Source: Amycolatopsis sp. CA-126428 (GTDB lineage: Bacteria > Actinomycetota > Actinomycetes > Mycobacteriales > Pseudonocardiaceae). From it: DNA of 64,000 bases. The stretch spans positions 1-64,000 of the forward strand of contig NZ_PPHF01000181.1 in the NCBI RefSeq assembly GCF_002904335.1, read 5' to 3'. Shown here piece after piece: positions 1-8,498 of this stretch. How positions within the stretch are numbered: position 1 is the first letter of the stretch; each line of letters begins with the position of its first letter. The notes beneath the pieces are model-generated. The model had not been told where the DNA came from. It saw nothing but the letters and a program-made list of their open reading frames with translations, and did no database searches. Both the position numbers and the translations under genes were made by a program.

Positions 1-1
1 G

Positions 2-3000
2 CGCGCCCAGGACACCGTGACGCTCCTGGAAACCGCGCAGAAGGGCTGCGAAGGCGCGTCCAGCGGGGTGAAGACCGCGGGTGAGGTCGTCGCCGCGGTG
101 CGCGCCCTGGTGCGGGACATCATCGCGGAGCTGGTCGGGCACCTGATCAGCTGGGCGCTGCAGGTGCTGTTCACCCTCGGCATCGGGATGACCTGGGTCG
201 TGCCGCAGGTGATCGGCGCGGTGGCCAAGACCGCGTCGAAGATCGCCGATCTGGTGAAGCGGCTGGTGACGGCGCTGAAGGCGCTGATCCCGCTGCTCAA
301 GCGGGCAGGAGCGCTCTTCGACGACGCGGCGAAGGCCCTGCGGAAGATCAAGCCGGGCAAGACCGCGCCGCCGCCCAAGCACGCCGACATCAAGGGTGGC
401 CCGAAGGACATCGGCGGCCCCAACGGCAAGGGCGGCCCGGACGCGCCGCCGCCGAAGGGCGACGGCACCACGCCCTCGGGCGCGAAGGGCGACGGCACCA
501 GCACGTCCGGCGCCAAGGGCGACCCGCCGCCGAAGAGCGACCCGCCGCCGGCGTCCAAGGGCCCCGACGACACGCCGTCCTCGAACGGGAACACCACGCC
601 CTCCGGCGGCGGCAAGGGCCCGGACGGCGGCAAGCCCCGGGACGGCGGGGGCAAGCCGCGCGACGGCGGACTGGCCGACCACAACGGCGCCCCCAAGGAG
701 AACTCGACCCCGACCGACTGCCGCCCGGGCAGCGGCGACCCGATCGACATGACGACCGGCCGGATGATGCTCGCCCAGACCGACGTCGAGATCCAGGGCG
801 TCCTGTCGCTCGTGCTGGAGCGCAGCCACTTCTCCGGCTACCGCAGTGGTGTCCACTTCGGACGGTCCTGGGCGTCGACCGCCGACCAGCGCCTGGAAAC
901 CGGCGACGGCCGCGTCGACTTCGCCGCCGAAGACGGCACCCTGCTCGTCTACCCGGTCCCGGGCGCCACGGCCGTCACGCCGGTGGACGGCCCGTGGTGG
1001 CCGCTCCGCCGGCTCGGCGACGAGTACGTCCTCGACCAGCCGGACCTCGGCCGCTCCCTGCACTTCCCCGCCGGCGGCGACACCGGCTGGCTGACCGCGA
1101 TCTCCGACGACGACGGCCACCGGATCACCTTCGACCGCGGCACCGGCGGCGTCCTGCGCGAGATCCGGCACTCGGCCTGGCACCGCATCGCGGTCACCAC
1201 CGCCGACGGCCGGATCACGGAGTTCGCCTCCGTCGGCGCGGACGACGGCGACCGCGTCACCCTCGCCCGCTTCACCTACGACGAGCGCGGGCACCTGACC
1301 GGGGTGGTCAACTCGTCGGGCCGGCCGTACCGGTTCGGCTACGACGATGCCGGCCGCATCACCGCCTGGCAGGACCGCAACGGGTGGGGTTACGAGTTCA
1401 CCTACGACGAGCGCGACCGGTGCGTCCGCGGCACCGGGCCGCGCGGGGTGCTGAGCTACACCTTCGCCTACGACCGGGAAAACCGCGTCAACCGCGCCAC
1501 CGACTCGCTCGGGCACACCACCACCTACGAGCTGAACGAGGAGTTCCAGCTCGTCCGGGAGACCGACCCGCTCGGCGGCGTCACGACCTACGAGTGGGAC
1601 CGCCACGACCGCCTGCTCGCCACCACCGACCCGCTCGGCCGCGTCACCCGCTACGGCTACGACGAGTACGGCAGGCGGACGTCGGAGACCCGCCCGGACG
1701 GCAGCGTGCGCAGCGTCCGCTTCGACTCGCGGGGCCGCCCGCGGGCGGTCGTCGAGCCCGACGGCGCGGTCCGGTCCTACGACTACGACGACGCCGGCCG
1801 GCTCGTCGCGGCCACCGACCCGATGGGCGGGGTCCGCCGCTACGGCCACGACCCGCGCGGGGCGCTCAGCTCGTTCACCGACGAAGAGGGCCGTACCACC
1901 GGGATCGAGTGCGACGCGCTGGGCAAGCCCCGGACGGTGCTCGACCCCGCCGGGGGCCGCACGTCCTACACCTACGACCGGCTGGGCCGCATCGAGTCGG
2001 TCACCGACCCGGCGGGCCACACGACGCAGTTCGCGTGGACGGTCGAAGGTGAGCTGTGGAAGCGCATCTCCCCGGACGGCTCGGTGGAGCGCTTCACCTA
2101 CGACGGCGAAGTGAACGCGATCGAGCGGACGGACGCCACCGGCGCCGTCACCCGTACCGACTTCGGGCCGTTCGACCTGCCCGTCTGCGAAATCGCCCCG
2201 GACGGCAGCCGCACCCGGTTCGAGTACGACACCGAACTGCGGCTCGTCTCGGTCACCAACGCCGCCGGCGCGCAGTGGCGGATCGACCACGACGCGGCCG
2301 GGCGCGTCGTGCGGGAAACGGACTTCGACGGCCGGGTCGTCACCTACCGCCGCGACGCCGCCGGGCAGCTCCTGGAGAGCAGCCCCGGTACCGGGGCACC
2401 GACGACGTACACGTGGGACGCGCTGGGCCGGATGACCGGGAAACGCCGTGGCGACAGCGTCACGACGTACCACTACGACGCCGCGGACCGGCTGGTGCGG
2501 GCGCAGAACGCCGACGCCGACCTCACGCTGACCTACGACCGCCTCGGGCGCGTGGTGGCGGAGAGCTGCAACGGCCGCGAGGTCCGCTCCCGGTACGACC
2601 GCAGCGGACTGCGGATCGCGCGCCACACCGCCACCGGCGTCACCAGCACCTGGACCTACGACGCGGCGAGCGCACCGGCCGAACTGACCGCCGCCGGCCG
2701 CTCGATCCGGTTCGCGCACGACGCGGCCGGGCGCGAGGTCGGGCGCGTCTTCGGCGCGGCGTCGCTGGCCCAGACCTGGGACGTCAACGACCGGCTGGTC
2801 GAACAGGTCGTCGCGGGCGCGGACGGGCAGCCGCGGCAGCGCCGCGCCTACCACCACCGGGCGGACGACGTGCTCACCGGCGTCGACGACCTGCTTTCCG
2901 GCCGTCGCGAATTCGCCCTGGACCGGCTGGGCCGCGTCACCGGGCTGCGCCGGCCGGCCGGCAGCGAGCGCTACGCCTACGACGCGATGGGCAACGTCAC

Positions 3001-4126
3001 CGTCGCCGACTGGACCGCGCCCCACGCCGCCGCGGGCTCCCGCGAGTACAGCGGAACGCAGGTCCGGCGCGCCGGCGAGGTCCACTACCGCTACGACGAG
3101 CTGGGCCGCCTGACCGGGCGGCGGCAGCCGGACGGCGAATGGACGTTCGCGTGGAACGCCGACGACCGCCTCGAGCACGTGCGGACCCCGGACGGGAGCG
3201 AGTGGCACTACGCCTACGACGCTCTGGGTCGTCGCGTGGCGAAGCGGCTCCTCGGCCCCGACGGCACGACGGCCGCCGAGACCACCTTCGTCTGGGACGG
3301 GATCGTCCCGGCCGAGGAGATCGTCACGACGGCGGGTGCGCCGGCGCGGGTCACCACGTGGGACTGGGAACTCGACCGGCCGGTGCCGGTGAGCGTGCTG
3401 GACCGCCGGTCCCGCGCGGACGGCGGCGTCGACGAGCAGTTCCACGCCGTCGTCGCCGACCTGGTCGGCAGCCCCTCGGAGCTGGTGGACGAGACCGGCC
3501 GGATCGCCTGGCACGCCACCCAGACGCTGTGGGGCGTGGAAACCACGACCCCGGCGCCGACACCGCTGCGGTTCCCCGGTCAGTACTTCGACGCCGAAAC
3601 GGGCCTGCACTACAACGTGAACCGGTACTACGAACCGGAAACCGGCCGGTATATCAGCCCGGACCCGATCGGTCTCGGCGGCGGCACCAACCCCCACGCC
3701 TACGTCCGCAACCCGACCGGCTGGCTCGACCCGGTCGGGCTGAAGGGCAAGAAGTGCAAGGGCGGCAAGGCGAACAACCCGGTGCTGGCCAACAACCGCC
3801 CGGGTCAGCCGGTCTTCCACGGCAACGCGAACGTCCCGGTGACGGAGATCAGCGACAAGAAGTTCGTCGGGGTCCTGGAAAACCTCGCCGCCGGCCGCGG
3901 CGAAGGGGCCCGCCGGGCGAAGGAGCTGCTGAAGCAGATGCGGGAAGGCCGGGGCTGGCAGCAGACGGCGGGCATCCACCAGGGCGGCCTGGGCGGAGCC
4001 GCGGGCGGCGCGGACCCGAGGCCCCACATCACGGTGAACGTCGGCGGCCGGGGGTACCACGTGCACGTCGGGAGTTCGAACGGAAACCTGTTCGCACAGG
4101 ACATCACGCCCAACCCGATCCGCTGA
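2..4126 (+). CDS. RHS/YD-repeat polymorphic toxin, 5' end outside the window
   Basis: The frame is open from base 2. A GTG at 17 is the first in-window start, but the gene probably begins upstream. Counting from base 17: residues 1-105 are helical with a hydrophobic stretch, 110-240 are a Gly/Pro/Lys-rich linker, and about 240-300 contain a DPIDMTTG motif typical of the domain that precedes RHS repeats. YD repeats (YDxxGRxxxxxDPxG) fill roughly 400-1150. The RHS core closes near 1190-1240 with GQYFDAETGLHYNVNRYYEP and YISPDPIGL. The last ~130 residues after DPVGLKG form the variable toxin tip, which is rich in His near the end (HITVNVGG, YHVHVG). Such proteins encapsulate and release a C-terminal toxin. 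I do not recognise the toxin fold. No immunity gene follows on the same strand. Confidence 0.9.
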   Translation, partial: RAQDTVTLLETAQKGCEGASSGVKTAGEVVAAVRALVRDIIAELVGHLISWALQVLFTLGIGMTWVVPQVIGAVAKTASKIADLVKRLVTALKALIPLLKRAGALFDDAAKALRKIKPGKTAPPPKHADIKGGPKDIGGPNGKGGPDAPPPKGDGTTPSGAKGDGTSTSGAKGDPPPKSDPPPASKGPDDTPSSNGNTTPSGGGKGPDGGKPRDGGGKPRDGGLADHNGAPKENSTPTDCRPGSGDPIDMTTGRMMLAQTDVEIQGVLSLVLERSHFSGYRSGVHFGRSWASTADQRLETGDGRVDFAAEDGTLLVYPVPGATAVTPVDGPWWPLRRLGDEYVLDQPDLGRSLHFPAGGDTGWLTAISDDDGHRITFDRGTGGVLREIRHSAWHRIAVTTADGRITEFASVGADDGDRVTLARFTYDERGHLTGVVNSSGRPYRFGYDDAGRITAWQDRNGWGYEFTYDERDRCVRGTGPRGVLSYTFAYDRENRVNRATDSLGHTTTYELNEEFQLVRETDPLGGVTTYEWDRHDRLLATTDPLGRVTRYGYDEYGRRTSETRPDGSVRSVRFDSRGRPRAVVEPDGAVRSYDYDDAGRLVAATDPMGGVRRYGHDPRGALSSFTDEEGRTTGIECDALGKPRTVLDPAGGRTSYTYDRLGRIESVTDPAGHTTQFAWTVEGELWKRISPDGSVERFTYDGEVNAIERTDATGAVTRTDFGPFDLPVCEIAPDGSRTRFEYDTELRLVSVTNAAGAQWRIDHDAAGRVVRETDFDGRVVTYRRDAAGQLLESSPGTGAPTTYTWDALGRMTGKRRGDSVTTYHYDAADRLVRAQNADADLTLTYDRLGRVVAESCNGREVRSRYDRSGLRIARHTATGVTSTWTYDAASAPAELTAAGRSIRFAHDAAGREVGRVFGAASLAQTWDVNDRLVEQVVAGADGQPRQRRAYHHRADDVLTGVDDLLSGRREFALDRLGRVTGLRRPAGSERYAYDAMGNVTVADWTAPHAAAGSREYSGTQVRRAGEVHYRYDELGRLTGRRQPDGEWTFAWNADDRLEHVRTPDGSEWHYAYDALGRRVAKRLLGPDGTTAAETTFVWDGIVPAEEIVTTAGAPARVTTWDWELDRPVPVSVLDRRSRADGGVDEQFHAVVADLVGSPSELVDETGRIAWHATQTLWGVETTTPAPTPLRFPGQYFDAETGLHYNVNRYYEPETGRYISPDPIGLGGGTNPHAYVRNPTGWLDPVGLKGKKCKGGKANNPVLANNRPGQPVFHGNANVPVTEISDKKFVGVLENLAAGRGEGARRAKELLKQMREGRGWQQTAGIHQGGLGGAAGGADPRPHITVNVGGRGYHVHVGSSNGNLFAQDITPNPIR

Positions 4127-4356
4127 GCTACCCGGCTGCCCCTGCACTGCCCGAAGCCGGCCAGACCTGGTGGGCGAACCGCTGACGCGTCACTGTTCAA
4201 GAGGTGTGCCGAGGGGTGCCAAGGAGCCCGATCCGGGCCGCACGCACCCCTTCGGCCATCTCGGGCGTTCGGCTGGTCAGGACCGATGAGGACCGGTTGC
4301 GACCGATCGCGGTATGCCCCTGATATGCCCCCGAGATTCCACGGTGGCTCGCCGCT

Positions 4357-4373
4357 ACCGCCCGAAGGGCGGT
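4357..4373. terminator. Short hairpin between convergent genes
   Basis: ACCGCCC-GAA-GGGCGGT is a 7-bp perfect stem with a 3-nt loop. It lies between the end of the RHS gene and the end of the ABC substrate-binding protein gene, so it could terminate either strand. There is no T-run, as is usual in high-GC actinomycetes. The rest of 4127-4392 shows no convincing gene. Confidence 0.4.
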
Positions 4374-4392
4374 GTGGTGCTCCACGGACGGC

Positions 4393-5367
4393 TCAGCTGA
4401 TGAACCCGGCCGACTTGAGCCAGTCGCGGGCCACGAGCTCGGGCTTCTGGCCGTCGACGCTGACCTTCTTGTTCAGGTTCGTGAGCGTGGCCGTGTCGAG
4501 CTTCGCGGCAATCGGCGTGAAGACCTGCTCCAGCTGCGGATACTTCTGCGCGAGACCGGCGGCGATCGTGATGGCGGGGTTGTACGTCGGGAAGAAGTGC
4601 TTGTCGTCCTCCAGCACGGTCAGGTGCTGCCCCGCCACGCGCCCGTCGGTGGAGGCGACCGAGCCGAAGCCGCAGGTGTCCCCCTTGCCGATGCTGGGGT
4701 AGACGACGGCGTCGTTGAGCACGTGCACCTGCGGTTCGGGCAAGGTGAACCCGTAGGTCTTCTCCAGGCCGGGGAACCCGTCGTCGCGGCTCTTGAACTC
4801 CGGGCCGATGCACGTCGAGGCCGCGGCCGGGTCCCGCTTCGCCAGGGCCGCGTAGTCCGAGATCGTCTTGACCCCGGTCCGGGCGAGCGCCGCCGGATTA
4901 CCGGCGAGGGCGTAGGTGTCGTTGGCCGGTGAGCGGGCCCACCAGGTCACCCCGTTGGCGGCGTCGGCTTGTTTGACCGCGTCGTACTGCGCCTGCGCAT
5001 CGGCGATCGGCCTGGTCTGCTTGAGGTAGCCGATCCAGGCGGTGCCGGTGTACTCCCAGTACAGGTCGACCGCGCCGCTCGTGAGCGCCTGCCGGACGTT
5101 GCTCGAGCCGGTGATGTTGGTCTTGTCCTGCGGGCTCGCTCCGGCCGCCTGCAGCGCGACGAGGGCGATCTGGCCGAGCAGCAGCTGCTCGTCGAACTCC
5201 TTGGAGCTGACGCGGATCTGCGCGCCGGCCAGCGCGTCGATCTTCTTGATGGATCCCGCCCCCACCTGAGCGGCGGTCTGGTCCTTGCCGATCGTGCAAC
5301 CGGCCGCGAGCGCCGCGGCCGCGACAAGCGCGACGACAGCGGCCGTCGTGCGCTGGGAGATCCTCAT
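4393..5367 (-). CDS. Glycine betaine/choline-type ABC transporter substrate-binding lipoprotein
   Basis: This 324-aa protein has an N-terminal signal with the lipobox LAAGC (Cys24), so it is a lipid-anchored extracytoplasmic binding protein. Motifs such as SSNVRQAL, DLYWEYTGTAWI and GDTCGFGSVASTDGR are characteristic of the OpuAC/ProX family that binds quaternary ammonium compatible solutes. An AAGGAGG ribosome site precedes the ATG. It lies 30 bp downstream of the fused permease/ATPase gene on the same strand, so the two form one importer operon. The family supports osmoprotectant or choline uptake; the exact ligand cannot be read from sequence. Confidence 0.9.
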   Translation of the reverse strand: MRISQRTTAAVVALVAAAALAAGCTIGKDQTAAQVGAGSIKKIDALAGAQIRVSSKEFDEQLLLGQIALVALQAAGASPQDKTNITGSSNVRQALTSGAVDLYWEYTGTAWIGYLKQTRPIADAQAQYDAVKQADAANGVTWWARSPANDTYALAGNPAALARTGVKTISDYAALAKRDPAAASTCIGPEFKSRDDGFPGLEKTYGFTLPEPQVHVLNDAVVYPSIGKGDTCGFGSVASTDGRVAGQHLTVLEDDKHFFPTYNPAITIAAGLAQKYPQLEQVFTPIAAKLDTATLTNLNKKVSVDGQKPELVARDWLKSAGFIS

Positions 5368-5397
5368 GGATCGATCCTCCTTGAATCGTGGGGGGAG

Positions 5398-7842
5398 CTA
5401 CATACCGCGTGGGTGCAGGACCTCCTCGGCGACCAGGCCCAGCCAGTCGGCGAAGAGCGCCAGAGCGGCGACAACGATGCCGAAGGTAAGACTGAGGATC
5501 GGGCGGTACAGGCCGATTCCGGCGACGAGCCCGCCGCCGAGGCCGCCGCCGTCGATGAAGGTCGCCAGCGTCGCGCTCGCGACGGTGAGCACGAGCGCCG
5601 TCCGGACCCCGGCGAGGATCACCGGGACGGCCAGCGGCAGCTCGATCCGCCACAGGATCGCCGTCTTCGTCATGCCCATGCCCCGCGCGGCGTCGACGAT
5701 CGTCGGGTCGACGCCGTCGAGGCCGACGATCGTGTTGCGCAGCACCGGCAAGGTCGCGTAGACGACCAGCGCCGTCACCGCCGTCGTGGTTCCCGTGCCG
5801 ATCCAGAGCGCGAGCAGCACGACGAGCCCGATCGACGGGATCGCCTGGCCGAGATTGCCCAGGCCCAGGCCGATCGGCCGGAGCCACCGGGCGCCGGGAC
5901 GGGTGAGCAGGATGCCCAGCGGGAGGGCGAGGGCGATGGTGCACACCGTCGAGATGAGCGTGAGCCGCACGTGCGCGCCCAGCTCGGCGAAGATCTCGTC
6001 GGCGTTGAGGTAGCGCTGTTCGATCGAGTCCAGCGGGTGCGCACGCACGAGGAGGTGGAGCGCCAGCAGGGCGAGGGTGAGCAGCACCGGGCGCACCAGC
6101 AGCCCGAGCCGGCGCCGGCGGTGCCGCGTGGGCGGCCCGGTGTCCCGGCCAGGTGACGCCTGGGCGTCGGGGACCGCGGGCGGCGGTACCTCACCGGCGG
6201 GTTGCAGCGCCGCGACGAGGCCGGGCACGTCGCACACCCCCAGCGGGTGTCCGGTGTCGTCCTCGGTCACCACGACCGCGGTGCTGCCGGTGCGCACCAT
6301 GGCGTCCAGTGCGTCCCGCAGGGTGGCCTCGCGCGAGACCGGCGGCAGTCCGTCGACCTCGGCCACCGGCCGGAGTTCCAGGTCTCCCAACCGGATCAGC
6401 CCGAGCCGCTTCAGGTTTCTCTTCGAGCCGACGAAGGCCGCGACGTAGTCGTCGGCCGGCGCGGCGAGGATCGCCTGGGGCGTGTCGTACTGCGCGATCT
6501 CGGAGCGTGGGCGCAGCACGGCGATCCGGTCGCCGACCTTGAGCGCCTCGTCGAAGTCGTGCGTGACGAACACGATCGTCTTGCGCACTTTCCGTTGCAG
6601 GCGCAGGAACTCATCCTGCAGCCGGGCACGCGTGATCGGGTCGGTGGAACCGAACGGCTCGTCCATCAGCATGACCGGCGGGTCCGCGGCCATCGCCCGC
6701 GCCACGCCGACGCGCTGCTGCTGGCCGCCGGAAAGTTCCCGCGGGTACCGGCTGCCGTGTTCGCGGGTCAGGCCGACGACGTCGAGCAGCTCGCGCACGC
6801 GGCCGGCGATGCGGCGGCGGGTCCAGCCGAGCATCCGCGGCACCACCCCGATGTTGGCGTCCACCCGCAGGTGCGGGAAGAGCCCGACCTGCTGGATGAC
6901 GTACCCGGTGTGCCGCCGGTGTTCGTCGAGGTCCAGTGCGGACACGTCGGTTCCGCCGATCGTGACGACGCCCGAGGTGGGCTCGACAAGCCGGTTGATC
7001 ATCCGCATGGTCGTCGTCTTCCCGCACCCCGACGGGCCGGTCAGCACGACGATCTCACCCGCGGGGATCCGCATCGTCAGGCGTCCGACCGCGGGCACCG
7101 CCTGTCCCGGGTAGTGCTTGCCGAGGTCCCGCAGCTCGATCGTCTCGCCGCCTGCTCCGACCGCTTCCCCTGACGTCTCCGGAGCCGCCGCCCGGCGGGC
7201 GCGCGGACGTCGCCGGGCGGTCAGCTTGCCCACGACCGCAAAGGCCAGGTCGAACAGCAGCGCCAGCACCACGATTCCCAGCGTTCCGGTCAGTACCTGG
7301 TTCAGCGAGTTGACCGAGCCGAACCGGCCGAGCCCGTCGAAGATCTCGTTGCCCAGCCCCGGGCCCTTGACGTACGCGCCGATGGCCGCGATGCCGATCG
7401 TGATCTGCGTCGAGACACGGATGCCGGAGAGGATCACCGGCCAGGCCAGCGGCAGCCGCACGCGCCACAGCAGCCGCACGCGGCCGAGGCCCATGCCGCG
7501 CGCCGCGTCCACCACGGCCGGGTCGACGCCGCGCAAGCCGACGATCGTGTTGCGCGTGATCGGCAGGAGTGCGTAGAGCACCAGCGCGAACAGGACGTTC
7601 GTCAGTCCGAGCCCGAACGGGCCGATCAGGATGCCCAGCAGCGCGATCGACGGGACGGTCAGGAACGCCGCGGTCGTCGTGGTCGCCACCGACCCGAGCC
7701 ACCGCCGCCGGTAGGTGAGCAGGCCGATCGTCATACCGACCAGCACAGCCAGCGCCACTGCCGCGAGGGTGAGATCCATGTGGAGGATCGCGTCATTGAC
7801 GACGTCGACCCAGTTCTCGCGGAGGTACTCCGACAGGCTCAG
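5398..7842 (-). CDS. Single-chain permease-ATPase-permease compatible-solute ABC importer
   Basis: One uninterrupted frame holds three parts that are usually separate subunits. Residues 1-215 are a first Opu-type permease with the EAA-like loop VDAARGMGLGRVRLLWRV. Residues ~235-500 are an ATPase with Walker A GPSGCGKTTT (~267), signature LSGGQQQRVG (~369) and Walker B VMLMDEP, followed by a CBS-like stretch (~505-545). Residues ~575-814 are a second permease (VDAARGMGMTKTAILWRIEL). The chosen start is a CTG at 7842, preceded by GAGGAG with 7-nt spacing, because the next in-frame ATG (7779) has no ribosome site and would clip the family's N-terminus. The frame stays open upstream to 8154, but that extension does not look like protein. 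It is co-transcribed with the binding-protein gene. Confidence 0.85.
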   Translation of the reverse strand: MSLSEYLRENWVDVVNDAILHMDLTLAAVALAVLVGMTIGLLTYRRRWLGSVATTTTAAFLTVPSIALLGILIGPFGLGLTNVLFALVLYALLPITRNTIVGLRGVDPAVVDAARGMGLGRVRLLWRVRLPLAWPVILSGIRVSTQITIGIAAIGAYVKGPGLGNEIFDGLGRFGSVNSLNQVLTGTLGIVVLALLFDLAFAVVGKLTARRRPRARRAAAPETSGEAVGAGGETIELRDLGKHYPGQAVPAVGRLTMRIPAGEIVVLTGPSGCGKTTTMRMINRLVEPTSGVVTIGGTDVSALDLDEHRRHTGYVIQQVGLFPHLRVDANIGVVPRMLGWTRRRIAGRVRELLDVVGLTREHGSRYPRELSGGQQQRVGVARAMAADPPVMLMDEPFGSTDPITRARLQDEFLRLQRKVRKTIVFVTHDFDEALKVGDRIAVLRPRSEIAQYDTPQAILAAPADDYVAAFVGSKRNLKRLGLIRLGDLELRPVAEVDGLPPVSREATLRDALDAMVRTGSTAVVVTEDDTGHPLGVCDVPGLVAALQPAGEVPPPAVPDAQASPGRDTGPPTRHRRRRLGLLVRPVLLTLALLALHLLVRAHPLDSIEQRYLNADEIFAELGAHVRLTLISTVCTIALALPLGILLTRPGARWLRPIGLGLGNLGQAIPSIGLVVLLALWIGTGTTTAVTALVVYATLPVLRNTIVGLDGVDPTIVDAARGMGMTKTAILWRIELPLAVPVILAGVRTALVLTVASATLATFIDGGGLGGGLVAGIGLYRPILSLTFGIVVAALALFADWLGLVAEEVLHPRGM

Positions 7843-8435
7843 TGGCGCGCTCCTCGACGTCGCGGGAGGCGGCAAAGACCGACCCCCCGGGTCCGGCTGG
7901 GCCTCCAGCCCAGCACGTCCGCAGGGTTCCTGTCCACTGCCGGCCTCACGGCGTGGCCGCCGCTGCGGGAGGCGCGTCGGCGACCCCACCCCACCGAGCA
8001 GAGCCAGGATCGCGTCGAGCGAACCTCGCACGGCGCCGCCGCCGTGCACCCTCGACGCGGCATCGGCCACGGCGCATCGGATCGACCGGCTCCGCCACCC
8101 GCAGGCCGCCGGTCCGCGCGTGCTGCCATGGCTGGTCACCGCCACGGCGCTCACCCTGCTGGCGACGCCACCAGCTCATCCCGCGCTGAGCCTCATGCCG
8201 CCGCGGAGACCCAGGCCGGAAAGCCCTGGTGCTCCTGGCCGGTCACGCTGAATCCGGCGATCCGCGCCGTGGAGCATCCGCGGTCCGGAGAACGTGAGGT
8301 CGGTCTGATGCCGGGCTGAAGCCACCGCCCCGCAGAATTGCGCCAGGGTGATCGCCTGGCCCGGACGACGGGCGGCACCGAAGTCTCGGGTGCCGCGGTG
8401 GGGGGAGGAGCCACGGCACCCACCCGAGGGGGGCA
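7843..8435. other. Long non-coding stretch upstream of the ABC importer
   Basis: About 590 bases separate the importer start from the terminator of the next regulator. Open frames cross it on both strands, but they are rich in Arg/Ser/Pro, match no family I know and look like GC-rich shadow frames. It presumably carries the importer promoter. I see no clear riboswitch or repeat in it. Confidence 0.4.
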
Positions 8436-8478
8436 GAAGGACGCCTTCAGCGCAGCGGATGCACTGAAGGCGTCCTTC
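8436..8478 (-). terminator. Strong hairpin downstream of the AfsR-type regulator
   Basis: A perfect 15-bp inverted repeat (GAAGGACGCCTTCAG, 8436-8450, with its complement at 8464-8478) has a 13-nt loop. It begins 20 bases beyond the stop codon of the minus-strand regulator gene, the expected place for a rho-independent terminator. Confidence 0.8.
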
Positions 8479-8498
8479 CGGGCCGGAAGTCCCGGCCC

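Noticed and set aside
4197-4385. Possible immunity gene on the minus strand behind the RHS toxin
   Set aside because: A 62-aa frame without a ribosome site, family resemblance or coding character; it overlaps the hairpin region.
7843-8154. N-terminal extension of the ABC fusion protein up to 8154
   Set aside because: The extra ~104 residues are Arg/Ser/Pro-rich without family similarity, and a good ribosome site stands before the CTG at 7842.
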